Positions 12,425-24,187 of a stretch of 64,000 bases of DNA are shown here, in pieces. Source of the DNA: Pseudorasbora parva (Eukaryota > Chordata > Actinopteri > Cypriniformes > Gobionidae). The stretch is from positions 19,253,707-19,317,706 of the forward strand of contig NC_090183.1 of NCBI RefSeq assembly GCF_024679245.1. The letters run 5' to 3'. The notes under the pieces were generated by a model. The model made no database searches. It was not told the DNA's origin and worked only from the letters and a program-made list of their open reading frames with translations. The first letter of the stretch is position 1; each line of letters opens with the position of its first letter. The position numbers were made by a program, and so were the translations under genes.

Positions 12425-14560
12425 CTTTTTATCTGATTCACTCAGAATAATTAGCTTCTTTTCAAGTTTTTTTCGTTTAACTTAATTATCTGTAGTGCTA
12501 AAACACTACACTCAATCAGGACACATAAATATGAACTGCTCACTCTCAAAATTTGCTTTTACTTGGTCTCTTAACCAGTTTCAAATTCACTATTAAGTTT
12601 TCTTTAGAAAGGTCAGCCGAGTTGTTGTAACAAGTCAGCTGATGCCATTGTTTTTGTTTTGTCTCAGGTTTTAACAGTCACTGTTCCATCTCTGCCTCCA
12701 CAACCAGCCTCTCTCTCACTCTCTGTCTCTTACATAGATAATCTTTTCAACAGTCTCTGAGACTTTTACTCAGAACAAACTATAATATTAAATTCTATGA
12801 AATATTCTTTCAAGTTATATTTAGTTTAAATACCTTTTGTTTTCCAGACCTTCTCTCTAAACTTCAAAAGCCGTCCTCATCTCAAAGCCATCACCATGTC
12901 TCCAAATTATCCTCTGCATATCTAATGACCTGCAGGATTTAAAACTATGATAGAGACATATTAGTTCAATATCACACAGTTTTACTGATACCAATTAATA
13001 CATTTTTGTTCTGGTCTCCACAAAAGTTAATGACAATCACCTCATGGTCTCAGCTGGCTCTTGAATGCCCCTTACCATCATAACACTCAGGGTTATCCCT
13101 GGCATTCACAAACAGTGCGGTACTTGAGTGAGCGGTATGGAGGAGCCATTATTAGGGCAGGCCCTGCTGTGTCCTGTCTGGACACTCGGCCCCTACAAAC
13201 ACAGCGCACCTCCTTACTGATGCTGCTGGCCTCACAGACATCGGTTCAACTCTCATACACACCTCACATAAAAACACCTCCCTTCTTGGAAGTGCCCAAT
13301 GCCGGTGACCCCCATGTCTTAGGTCGTCCCCCGCTGGCCAAAAGAGGATCTTACCCGTCTTCGGCGAATCACCCTCATTCACATTGGTCATCGCTTGAGA
13401 TTTTTTGTTTTTTGACCCTTAAAATGGATCAGATGCTTTTCTGGAGCCTTGGGGAAAGTGCATTCAAGAGTCACCAGAGCCATTTAGTCTGCTTACTATT
13501 GGTAGAACATGGAGACAGGTTAATCATAACACTACTTAATCACTAAAATCCATTGTACCTCTTCAAACCTGCAACATAGTGCGTAGATTATACTCAGTGC
13601 ATCTAGCCATAACAATTTAATGTTCTGTGACCAAGGCCATCAGTTCTGTACATGGTGGTGGCCAAGAGTAGACACGGAAGTTACTGGTCATATAACACAT
13701 TAGTCTCAAATTTCAGTTCATTTAAAAGTCTATATTTGAAAAACATCACATTGTTTCATCATGAATATTCATCATTGCCCTCTCAATGGCAATCGTTCAT
13801 TTTTACCAAATCATTGTCTCTATGATATTTTTTATTTTATTTTTTTATTTTTTAACTGCTGCCCTGTGCCTTTATCTTGTGACACTGGCCCAAATATCAG
13901 CTTTGAGCTGATTTGGAATCAGAGAGAGAGAGAGAGACTCCGAGGCCTTCAGGGCTGGCACACTGCATTCTCATAAACGTTTCACTCTTCACACTAGCTC
14001 AGTGTAAGATCTGGCTAGGAATTAAAAATTGTTTTCAAATTAAAACATCCTTTTCCTTTTAATTTTATCCTTAGACTAAAATCTAATTTTCAAATAATCA
14101 TAATTTTTATTTTTACATGAATCTATCAATTTCCACTCCAGACTGAGTCTCTGTTCCTTAAGTTAGGCCACAGCACCAGTCAGAAGTGAAATGGTGGGGG
14201 CAGATTCAGAGAAGCGAATTGTTTTATTAGCTCAGCACAAGCTTATCTTTTGAAACCAAAACTTCAGCTTCTCTGGTTTCCAACATATTACTATAGTTAT
14301 TTCAACAACAACTAGTATTCCAATAAGCATTATCAGAGTTTTGCAAAAGTGAGAAGAGCAAGAACATATTTATAATCATTTTTTTGTTTGTCATTTAAAC
14401 TCTCTACAAAATCATATTGTTACCATATGTTTTATCATCTTTAATTTTACCTCATGATTAAAATTAAAATGATCACAGCTCCTTCCTTCTCAAAAATAAT
14501 TACATTTATTAACCTTATTGTTATTTCATTATTTTCTTAGACAGAGTGTAAATCTTTAAA

Positions 14561-14950
14561 TTCTTTAAATTGTGGGCTTCAGAGCAGAGCTGCTTACAGC
14601 ATTTGCTCTCTATAGTCTCAATCTTTTACCGGACTGATCACATTACTGATTTACTGATCATGTCATTCAAATTGTTAGCTTTAATTTAGTTAACACAAAT
14701 TGTTATCCATAGCTTAATCAAAGTTCATACTCACCAGCGATCTTTAAACAGCTGTGGCTTCTGTGTGACGAGACAACGCTTTCACTTTCCCTGTTATCTG
14801 CTTCACATAGCACATTTCACGTTTCTCACACACATTTCCCACAACAGCTCTTCGATTTATCTCCCCTCTTCAACAGACTCTCAGTCTGGTGAAACACAGC
14901 ATTCCCTCTTCTGGGAATCATAATCAAATTATTTTACTTCCTTATACCTT
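14561..14950. repeat. 390-bp direct duplication, copy 1
   Basis: This block recurs at 15260-15649 with no difference seen by eye. The 309-bp spacer between them contains a C-run of about 19 (14960-14978). It lies in the ERV interior toward the 5' LTR. Confidence 0.9.
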
Positions 14951-15259
14951 GCATGCATTCCCCCCCCCCCCCCCCCCCATATTATTTCTTATTTCTCGGT
15001 CAAAATATCTTACATCTGCCTTTTCCCCAAAAACAAATATCACATTTGGTTTTCCAATTATACAATCCCTCAGTTACTGGGATTTTCCCTCCAGGGTTAA
15101 ATGACACCCCAGCCATTTTAAAATCCACGAATAAGCTTTAACATCTAGAAATTTGAATTTCTCTTGTTCTCAATTTTTTTACAGCCTGTTAGGTTGCTGT
15201 TTACTTTTCTTTAAACAGAATTAAAACATTGCTGCCCATTTCCTTCATATGTTGCTTAT

Positions 15260-15649
15260 TTCTTTAAATTGTGGGCTTCAGAGCAGAGCTGCTTACAGCA
15301 TTTGCTCTCTATAGTCTCAATCTTTTACCGGACTGATCACATTACTGATTTACTGATCATGTCATTCAAATTGTTAGCTTTAATTTAGTTAACACAAATT
15401 GTTATCCATAGCTTAATCAAAGTTCATACTCACCAGCGATCTTTAAACAGCTGTGGCTTCTGTGTGACGAGACAACGCTTTCACTTTCCCTGTTATCTGC
15501 TTCACATAGCACATTTCACGTTTCTCACACACATTTCCCACAACAGCTCTTCGATTTATCTCCCCTCTTCAACAGACTCTCAGTCTGGTGAAACACAGCA
15601 TTCCCTCTTCTGGGAATCATAATCAAATTATTTTACTTCCTTATACCTT
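15260..15649. repeat. 390-bp direct duplication, copy 2
   Basis: Second copy of the block at 14561-14950, offset by 699 bp. The near-perfect identity implies a duplication younger than, or as young as, the ERV insertion, or an assembly artefact next to the C-run. Confidence 0.9.
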
Positions 15650-16444
15650 CCTTATACGTATATATTCTGCTAGCTTGCTTTGAGATTTCCCCATATTGGC
15701 AGTCTGTCTCTGTGATCTTTCACGTGCACGCTATTAATCTGTAGAACGTCTCTCACAGATCTGATCCTTCACCCAGGACAGACGGGTCGGACGCTTTTCC
15801 AAGCTCCCTCTATGTGATCTCAATTTCTTCCGGATGTCTTAACCCCTTAGTATCTTCCTCGGATATGAATTCTCCAAAACTCGTTCCAAGTTTAAATCCT
15901 CAAATATCAATCCTCCCCAACTAACGTAGTCTCAATCCTCATGGAAATATCTTAACCACTGGCATGATTTCAATTTCTCCCGAATTTCTTAACCACTTGC
16001 GTGGTCTCAATTCTCCCAGAATATTTTAATCACCCACGTAACCTCAATTCTCCCAAAACTTCTTGATCACGTTCCATGATCTCAGTTTTCCCAGAATATC
16101 TTAGTCACGATGATCACAGAGTCAGGCTCTCACTATGGTTTTCTCTTTTACCATTAAGGTTTCCTCAAATCTTTTAACCCAAATTTTCAAATTAAACCAA
16201 GTTCTCAAATTAAACTCTCATTTAAACACATTAAAATTCCCCTGAATTTTAAGTTTGTCTCTTACCAGAAGCGTCCCGTTGCCACCTTGGGTTCGTTTTC
16301 TCTGATTCCAGTGGTCGGACCCTCTGGACCCCCCTGAGCGGTCGGCCCTTCTCCCTCAATCCTGTCGGGGTAAGGCTGTGACTCTAAAGTCCAGGATGAT
16401 CAGTCACCGTCCGCTCACGGGGTCCAGACGGCACATCCAAGGAA

Positions 16445-16462
16445 TCCCACCATCTGACACCA
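16445..16462 (-). promoter_or_regulatory. ERV primer-binding site, tRNA-Leu type
   Basis: On the minus strand, three bases after the 5' LTR, the sequence reads TGGTGTCAGATGGTGGGA. This closely matches the complement of the 3' end of vertebrate tRNA-Leu, with small differences in the middle. It fixes the element's orientation. Confidence 0.75.
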
Positions 16463-16465
16463 AAT

Positions 16466-16816
16466 TGTAAGGGCAAAATAATTAACTCCATCGCTTCACT
16501 GAATAAGAGACAAACATTAGCCAATTATAATTATAAAGGTTTATTTAATAAAAAAGTTTCTTGCAAGAAAGAGGCACGGTTGATGCAACCACAAGGCCAC
16601 ACCAAGCGTACACTGAAGTCATAACAGAAGTCACAATCTCTTATACTGTTGACAGCATCCTCCCCTCTCAGTACATTTCCATACAGGCCGTTGTTTAAGT
16701 CAGGATGCCACGTAGCCCATGTATAGCTCATAGTACACATATGTCATGTACTGCATACCTCACACCATGGGAAGGTAAACATATGGCTATACCAAGATTT
16801 GCATTTTGCCACAACA
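16466..16816 (-). repeat. ERV 5' LTR
   Basis: 351 bp, paired with 7464-7814. It should hold the promoter for the minus-strand transcript. A TTTATTAAATAAACC-like stretch (reverse complement around 16535-16550) could supply the poly(A) signal. Confidence 0.9.
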
Positions 16817-17297
16817 AACCGTAAGCACATAAATGAGTCAACATTTCACCAAAAAAACTGGTATCTTATGGTAAGCATACATTAATGGCATTCTACTATC
16901 ATTTGAAAGATACTTTCATACTAGTACTATCATATCAAAAGTGTATTAAAGTGCAAATATAACATTACATTTAAATCATCACACTAAAGTTACAACTATT
17001 TAAACAGTTAATACTTTAATTACCAACAATACTAACTAAAATTGTAACTGATCCTCATATACCACCCACTCTGAATAATATAAGCATTAGCTCAATAATG
17101 CACGTAGGATGACATTTAAAAATGTTTGCGACTTACACAGATAAACTTTAAAAACAGTGTGGCTCAGGTGACCCATAATGTAGTCATCCCACATGTCACA
17201 ACCTGTTACTATAGAAAAGTAACAGGGTTGACGGTAACAGGTTTAACAAATTCAAGCTAATTTGCTAATTGAATGCCACAAAAGCACATTGATTTCA

Positions 17298-17966
17298 TTA
17301 AAGGTGCACTATTTTTGCCGTAAAATATCCAAAAACCACTAGGCCAGTGTTATTTTGTTCAGTTGAGTACTTACAATATCCCAAATGTTTCCAGCTATTT
17401 GTAAATTGTGAGAAAATTGCTATTTTAACCAAGGACCCGGGACGTGTCAGCATAGCGTTTGAGGGAGTCGCCTGTCAATTACGTCATATCTGCGTTACCT
17501 TCAGTTTTATTTGGCAGAAGCGCTTTTCTCTTAGCAATGTGAACATGTCATAGCAGCGGCGAGCGAACGCACAGAGTAATGTCATAACATCATTTTAAAC
17601 ACACTTAAATGTATCTAATATGATAAACAGAGCTGTATTACCGGAAAAGAGGAAATAGTGCAGGCGCCCAGCGACTGTGTCCCGTCATAATAAAACTCCC
17701 GGTGCTCGCGAGCCGTGTGTTTGTGTAACAATCGCTCCAGCAGCCGTGCTCAGCTCCACAACTCGGTCCTGCTCTGCCTCACTCTATAGTAATGTTAATA
17801 ACCGCATCCATGAACATGATTTTTTCCCGAGTCCTATTTTCCACGGGCTGTGAGGTGAAAAACACATGTCCCAAGATGCTGCACTAAAATTTGGCGTCAT
17901 CAAACTACGCCTTTGTTTTGAACAGGCGCCATCTAGCGGACAGAAAATTACATTGTGCACCTTTAA
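17298..17966. mobile_element. Non-autonomous TIR element flanked by TTAA
   Basis: The left end TTAAAGGTGCAC and the right end GTGCACCTTTAA are perfect 12-bp inverted copies, with TTAA at each outer edge as expected for a TTAA target site. The GC-rich interior has no recognisable protein. It is nested in the older element at 6523-19452. Confidence 0.75.
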
Positions 17967-18302
17967 GTTAAATAAATAATAATTTAAATGTATCCTTTAA
18001 AATTGGTGACAGTTTTGACATTGACCCCACCTCAGTCAACCCTCATAAATCATCAAAAAAAGAACATTATAAAAGAGAGAAAAAAAACTGTTTTAGTGTT
18101 TTAGATGTTAGAATCATAGACTGTAAAAAAATAGGTTAGAATAATGATGAGAGATGATGTAACTTCTTGGAAGTGGTGTGACTGGAATGTACCATTATTT
18201 TAAAGGGGTTTTTGGGGAAGGTAACAGGAATGACATGGAATCAAGGGACACTGATAAAATGATTAAATGTATAAAAAAAGAAGTATACTTATGCCCAAAC
18301 CC

Positions 18303-18823
18303 TAGCCTGACAAGCCAGACCCACATCAAGATGTTTGGTCAAGAAATTCACCATTGACAGGGCTCAATCCGAGGGGCGGGATAAACGTCTTTCAAACTCC
18401 CACTGCACGCGATAGGATAGCGGTACCACCAACCAGAGCAACGAAGGTGAAACAGCTTGTTGATAGATTAAACATTCACCGTATCCGGTCAGCAAAACTC
18501 CGAACACATCGTCCCTTTTTAAGAATGACTTCAGTGTCGTTCTTTGTTCTTTTCTCAGAGAAAAGCTTAACTCCAAGTCTTCCAGAGTCATGGTCAAAGC
18601 TGATTCGAAAGACCACCGTTCGCCAGTTTCTGTGTTTACTAGAAGCACGCAAACGCAACTCGGCTGTCGTCATTATGGCCCCGCCCACCGACTCTATACA
18701 CGATGTGATTGGCCCGGCAAGAATTAGGGGAATACAGCTCAGAAGGGTATTGAGAGTTGCTAGACGACACTCGCGGGCAGATTAGATTTGCTGCCGCTAG
18801 GGTGTGTCTAGATTTCTAGGCTA
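18303..18823. mobile_element. Short TIR element with a 9-bp target duplication
   Basis: The ends are TAGCCTGACAAGCC... and ...TCTAGGCTA, with imperfect inversion over about 20 bp. The host sequence CCCAAACCC appears on both sides (18294-18302 and 18824-18832), which marks a real insertion. A 9-bp duplication suggests a Mutator-like element; 8 bp (hAT) is possible if one terminal base is shifted. The open frames inside do not resemble a known transposase. Confidence 0.65.
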
Positions 18824-19452
18824 CCCAAACCCTGCTTAACAATGAGAATATACTTATAGCTATAAGCAAATGTAATTTTTGAATCATTTTCCCTTCAGTT
18901 TGCAAATTAAAGGAAGTGTATGTAAGATAGTGGCCAAAACTGGTACTGCAATCACTTTCCCCTCTCCCCCTCCCCCTGACTCGAGGTTTCTAAATAGGCT
19001 GCAGGATCCAGCAGGATCTTCAGGCCAAAACACAACATGTCAACACAATCATCAGTTGAGGGCTGCAACAACAACTTTTAAATGACAATATCCTAGCTGG
19101 ACTACTGTTGTCAATGATATAAGTATTTGAAATTAACATGATTTCTTAATGTCTAGTGACATATCAGGGCAATTTTATGATTAATTGAAATACATTTCTT
19201 ACAGTTCCTTTAAAAGTTCTGCTGAAAAAGAACAATCATATCGAGGGAAATGGCAAAAACCTTACCCTTATCATCTAAGAAGCCATTTTAATTACTTAAA
19301 ATAATGTTTAATTGACTTTAATTTAATGTAATATTGAGGAAACAATGCATAGTATTATTTTGTTTTTAAATCACAAATGTATGTTGTTATAATAATTCTA
19401 TGTCTGATTATTTCTTAGGGACAAAAAAGGCACAGATTTCGTGTAATGACCC

Positions 19453-20502
19453 ATGTACTGTTATTGTAACTGGATTGTGTTTCTATTCTGTGTATCTGTT
19501 CAATAAAAAAGAAAAAGAAAAATAATCCTGAAAAAAAAAGAACCAGACTAATGGTCATACTTCCTGGTTATACTCGAGCTGCTGCGACAGCTGCTGGAGT
19601 TAGTTTACTGCTGCATGAACAGTTGAGAGATCTGCCACATGGTGTCAGTGTCTGACAGCACATAAAGGCTGCTGTTGAACTTGGGTTGTTAATTTAATAC
19701 ACTTTTGTACGAAATCAGTCTGAAACGTGCTGTTTTCATGCAGATCCATCATAGGGCAGGCTAGACGAGTAGATCTAGCTCACCACAGTATAGGCCTACA
19801 GCAGATCTTGATAATCATCAGGGAGGGTAAAGGGGGATTTGATAAAACTATTTTCCCTTAGTTTTAAAAGGAAAATATGTCGCCCCCACTGTAGGTCGCT
19901 TAAAAGCTAAATATAAAATGATCCTGCATGTTAACACGCAAAGTGGCTTGGAACTAGTTTTCTTAGCAGAGAAGAAAACGTGGCTTCATTGTTGTATAAG
20001 TTACTTAAGGTTATTATTTCTTTTTAGGCCTACTATTGTATAAAAACAATATTTCTCTCAGTCGTGCTGTTATTGGCTACTGAATGGCATCTAGGCTATC
20101 TATATGCCTGTTAGAGTCTTGCTTCAGTAGCCTACCACTCTTGCTCGTGTGATATTGCTTGATAGGCTACAGTCATTATCGGTTATTGTAAATAACTCTA
20201 ATCCATCAGCTTTGCTGTTTCACGGAAATGCACTGATCCATCAGCCCAAGTGAAGGTGATTTGTTTGTACAGGCCTACTTTAATCCAGACTTTCTTACAG
20301 ATGTCATGTCAGAAATAGTTTGCCACTTTCGTTTAATAGCCTACGCGAAACCCCTGTTTCTAAACATATCCAAACGGTTTAACAATATCATGCATATTTA
20401 CCATCATACACAGTCACGCGGTTTCAGTAAACGTGATTAATGTTGAAATGGGGGCTGGTTTAAGGCTTATGGTGACTAATGGATCTTAAGCAGATGGATT
20501 GG
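19453..20502. other. Intergenic region upstream of aanat
   Basis: No coding exon or complete repeat was recognised. The half nearest aanat carries CRX/OTX-like TAATCC sites, described separately. Confidence 0.5.
20199..20286 (+). promoter_or_regulatory. Two TAATCC (CRX/OTX-type) sites upstream of aanat
   Basis: TAATCC occurs at 20199-20204 and 20281-20286, about 220-305 bp before the likely TATA box. Pineal and retinal aanat genes in fish are controlled by OTX5/CRX through TAATC-type elements together with clock E-boxes. Such short sites also occur by chance, so function is inferred only. I saw no perfect CACGTG E-box next to them. Confidence 0.35.
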
Positions 20503-20509
20503 TATAAAT
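20503..20509 (+). promoter_or_regulatory. Candidate TATA box of aanat
   Basis: TATAAAT lies 130 bp before the start codon. This would place transcription start near 20530-20540 and leave a 5' leader of about 100 bases. Confidence 0.45.
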
Positions 20510-20626
20510 GCTCATGGTACAGCTCTACATGATTCACTTTTGACACAGCTCCTGGAAATCGAACACCTGTAGCCTACACGGCATTTAAACATTATTTATT
20601 TCATTAAAACGCAAAAAAAGATTTAA

Positions 20627-20815
<189 letters not shown>

Positions 20816-20991
20816 TAGCCTATTATTATCGAAATGTGTTATTTTGATTAAGTTTTTTTTTCTTTCATTACTTTGTGCTTTTTTGCAATTTGTTTACAAA
20901 TTCCATAGCCGACTCAGTGTTAAATTTTCTAAAATATGTTTTGATATGAATAGCCTACTAACTATACATTTGATTATTGATTACTATGTGA

Positions 20992-20997
<6 letters not shown>

Positions 20998-21081
<84 letters not shown>
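20998..21081. repeat. (TA)n microsatellite in aanat intron 1
   Basis: About 80 bp of TA repeat fills the middle of the 318-bp intron and ends about 30 bp before the exon 2 acceptor. Confidence 0.95.
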
Positions 21082-21271
<190 letters not shown>

Positions 21272-21404
21272 TAACCTTTAAGACATGTATTCATTAGGCT
21301 AGAAACTATGATTTAAATTGTATTATTATTATTATTTATTCTTAACATCAAATTATGTTTCTTGTAATATGCATACATAATTAATTTTAGTTGTCTCTTA
21401 ATAG

Positions 21405-21710
<306 letters not shown>

Positions 21711-22556
21711 GGGATCACTAGTTGTGTAGCTTTTTGGATCTCCAAAAGGCCAAAGTAGTAAAGCAGTGTGTTAAAGCAGCTTTTGGTTTTGGGCTAGATA
21801 TCATGTAGTGGTATTTGTTTTGTGTTCACTTTTGTAAGACTTGGTCAGTGTAGTAAAAATGGTTAGACAAAAGAAAGAAAAAAGTTAAGGGAACAGTGAT
21901 AGCTGAAATCTGTTATTATTATTTTAAATTCATCATGTCAAGCTAGGGAGTTTTTTTTCTTAATGTCAGGGTATCTAATATTTTATATTTATTATTGTTT
22001 TTGTTTTGATGGTATTTGTTATTATGCATTTCCCTAGATTTTATTTTTTTTAATTGCTCATGCACATTTTTAATTTCATGACAGATTTTTCTGTTGTGTT
22101 ATGAGATCAAGGCTAGTTTTTGTGTTCAGTGTCTTGTTGCTGCTTTAGATGTGTATTTAATGGAAGTATTAAAATAGCATCAACTGAACACTTTCCCACT
22201 GTGATCTCTTATGGAGAAAAAAAAGCCACAAGAGATTATACATTGTTGGCTGGTATGTTTGTGAGTGCCAATGTGACAAATGTTTAATAGACATATATCT
22301 CATAAACATGAAAAAAAAAATTATATATATATATATAGGTTAAGCAACATTGAATTTATTGATTAGAATGACTTGTTACTTGCTTCAAAGCAAAGGATTG
22401 AATCATTAATGTTCTACAGTGTTGCAAAACGTGTCAAAATTTGAAATGTTTAAGACTGGTTTCCAATTTCGTTGCCTTTCCCTGTAGAAATCCACCACAT
22501 ATGCCTCCATAGTCTTGAATCAAGACATCCATGATTTTGTACATTTTGTAAGACAA

Positions 22557-22571
22557 AATAAATTAAATAAA
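22557..22571 (+). other. aanat: aanat poly(A) signals
   Basis: AATAAA occurs at 22557-22562 and 22566-22571, about 850 bases after the stop codon. The 3' UTR from 21711 to about 22590 is AT-rich and contains a short TA run at 22322-22337. Confidence 0.5.
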
Positions 22572-22679
22572 GAATATATTTTTTCAGATTGTTTGCTCTT
22601 TTCCCTCTTTAGATAGTCCAAGTAATTGTGTAAATTCCTGTAGCATTCATATGATGAAGATTATGGTTTTAACAATGCT

Positions 22680-22689
22680 TTTATTTATT
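22680..22689 (-). other. rhbdf2: Candidate iRhom poly(A) signals
   Basis: On the minus strand AATAAA occurs twice, overlapping (22689-22684 and 22685-22680), about 1.08 kb after the iRhom stop codon. If both genes use these signals, their 3' ends are separated by only about 100 bp. Confidence 0.4.
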
Positions 22690-23767
22690 AAATAAGGCAC
22701 AGAGAATTAGTCACATTTAAGGCAAAAAAAAAAAAAAAAAAATTCACAAACATATTGAAGAACAAAAATATAAACATGTTTAATGTAAAATAACATTCCA
22801 AAACGTATATGTATTATTATTATTTGAAGCACTAGTTATTTGGTCCACCTCTTATATTTTTACAAATACCTTCAACATAAAAATATTCCAGATTTTAAAA
22901 TTGTCACACCTGTTCTTTTTTTAAATGCACAAGTGCCCTCAGTAAATGATGCATTGAATATCAATAAGAACAACAGTGGAATTTAACTTTATAATAAAAG
23001 GTGACAAAAGACCAAAACAATATGTTCTGCTCCAAGGGAATGCACACATGATTCAATGCATGCAGTGCATCAATTAACATTAATAGCTGGTTGTCAACAA
23101 CAACTCCCCTTGTTCAATTCAAAAACAGGATTGCAAGACACATGTTGGCAATCCAGGAACAGAGAGTACAGGAAGCTTCAGTTTTCAACATTCAAACCCC
23201 TAGTGTGTTCATAAATGTAGAACTAAACGTTACTAGGTTTTCAGTTGTTTATATAGGAACAAAACTGAATGAGAATAAAGTATTCTTTTGAGTGTCACTG
23301 AAGTTTCAACATGAGGCTCATTATTCATAGCCAGTTCAGTGAATTTACTCTTTAATGTTTATTTAACTGCTCTGCTGTTGTTAATGCAAATACAAACAGC
23401 CAAAGTAACAGGAAATTAACCTGTGAATAAGAAAATAATATCTGGAAGTTAACCCGTAAAAATGAATATGTGAATGGCATTTTAGTTATTGTTAGTTTGA
23501 AGTTAGCTGCATAAAAAAAAGTTTCAAACGACATAAAAGTGGAGTATAAAGCTTTGGACTGACATTTTGTGTCCAATGTTTTAAGCTAAATGGATAGCAA
23601 GAGTACAGGCTTCAGTAACAACACATCATAGTTACAAAGGTGTTGAACTGCAAATTTATTATGACATTATTTGCGGTCTATCCCAAAAAAAAAAAAAATT
23701 TGAATGGGGATTCAGTTTCCTTTCCCTTGAAGTCCTTGTAGAAAGTTTAAGTCTACAAAGAACAAAG

Positions 23768-24187
23768 CTAGTGTACCACATGATCAATGTCATAACGTTC
23801 ACAAAACTTGCTTGTAAAGGGCAAGCAGGTGAGATGCTCTAGCCAATGCCAGTTTATGGGGTAAATGTAGAACCAGACAATAAGTGAGGAAACCAAACCC
23901 ACATAGACAAGCAGTGACAACAAAATAAGAGCTCGTTTGCGGTACTTGTCTAAGGTGCCAAACGAGACATAGGGTAGGAAAGTGAAGGACAGGAGAAGAC
24001 CACTGAGGAAGCCAAAGATGTGAGCAATGTTGTCAATCCAGGGCAGAAGGCCACAGAAGAAAAGGACGAGAACAATGCCTAATAGCTTCAGGAAAGCCTT
24101 CCATGGCTTTTCCAACATCTGCCAGGCCTGAAACAGCTCCACAAAAAGACAGGCTAACAAACCGAACTGAGACCCTGCTGGACCAAC
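23768..24187 (-). CDS. rhbdf2: iRhom last coding exon: dead active-site helix to C-terminus
   Basis: The exon opens after a CTACTATAG acceptor with VGPAGSQFG. In active rhomboids this position carries the catalytic serine in GxSG; here it reads GPAG, the hallmark of iRhoms. AHIFGFLSG keeps the histidine of the second catalytic helix. Four or more hydrophobic membrane segments follow, then a cysteine-containing tail ([15 protein letters not shown]) typical of the family. The stop is TAG at 23770-23768. The exon holds 139 codons plus stop and joins the exon at 50926 at phase 0 between Glu and Val. Confidence 0.93.
   Translation of the reverse strand, partial: VGPAGSQFGLLACLFVELFQAWQMLEKPWKAFLKLLGIVLVLFFCGLLPWIDNIAHIFGFLSGLLLSFTFLPYVSFGTLDKYRKRALILLSLLVYVGLVSSLIVWFYIYPINWHWLEHLTCLPFTSKFCERYDIDHVVH

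Larger units (their letters stand above)
7464..16816 (-). mobile_element. Class I (gamma/epsilon-like) endogenous retrovirus with paired LTRs
   Basis: Two 351-bp LTRs in the same orientation bound the element, which reads on the minus strand. The termini are TG...CA, and the host is duplicated as AACC (7460-7463 and 16817-16820). A primer-binding site for tRNA-Leu follows the 5' LTR, and a polypurine tract precedes the 3' LTR. RNase H and integrase remnants lie at 10807-9060. No reverse-transcriptase core, gag or env could be recognised. The coding region is broken although the LTRs differ at only about four positions, so the copy was probably already defective when it moved. Confidence 0.85.
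6523..19452. mobile_element. Old TIR DNA element split by later insertions
   Basis: The left end GGGTCATTCCACGAAATCTG (6523 on) continues TGCCTTTT. It matches in inverted orientation the right end, which closes at 19452, over 28 bp with about one mismatch. Between the ends lie a 9.35-kb ERV (7464-16816) and two smaller elements (17298-17966 and 18303-18823). Removing them leaves about 2.4 kb. Both flanks of the ERV carry similar AT-rich sequence with repeated GTAACAGG-type motifs, which suggests one body cut in two. No transposase frame was recognised, and no clear target-site duplication was found. Confidence 0.55.

Noticed and set aside
13061..13546. 161-codon plus-strand frame in the ERV
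   Set aside because: It is antisense to the retroviral transcript, with no conserved motif and no start context; likely chance.
18354..18785. 143-codon frame in the 521-bp element
   Set aside because: The element is too short for a transposase and the translation shows no DDE, THAP or zinc-finger motif.
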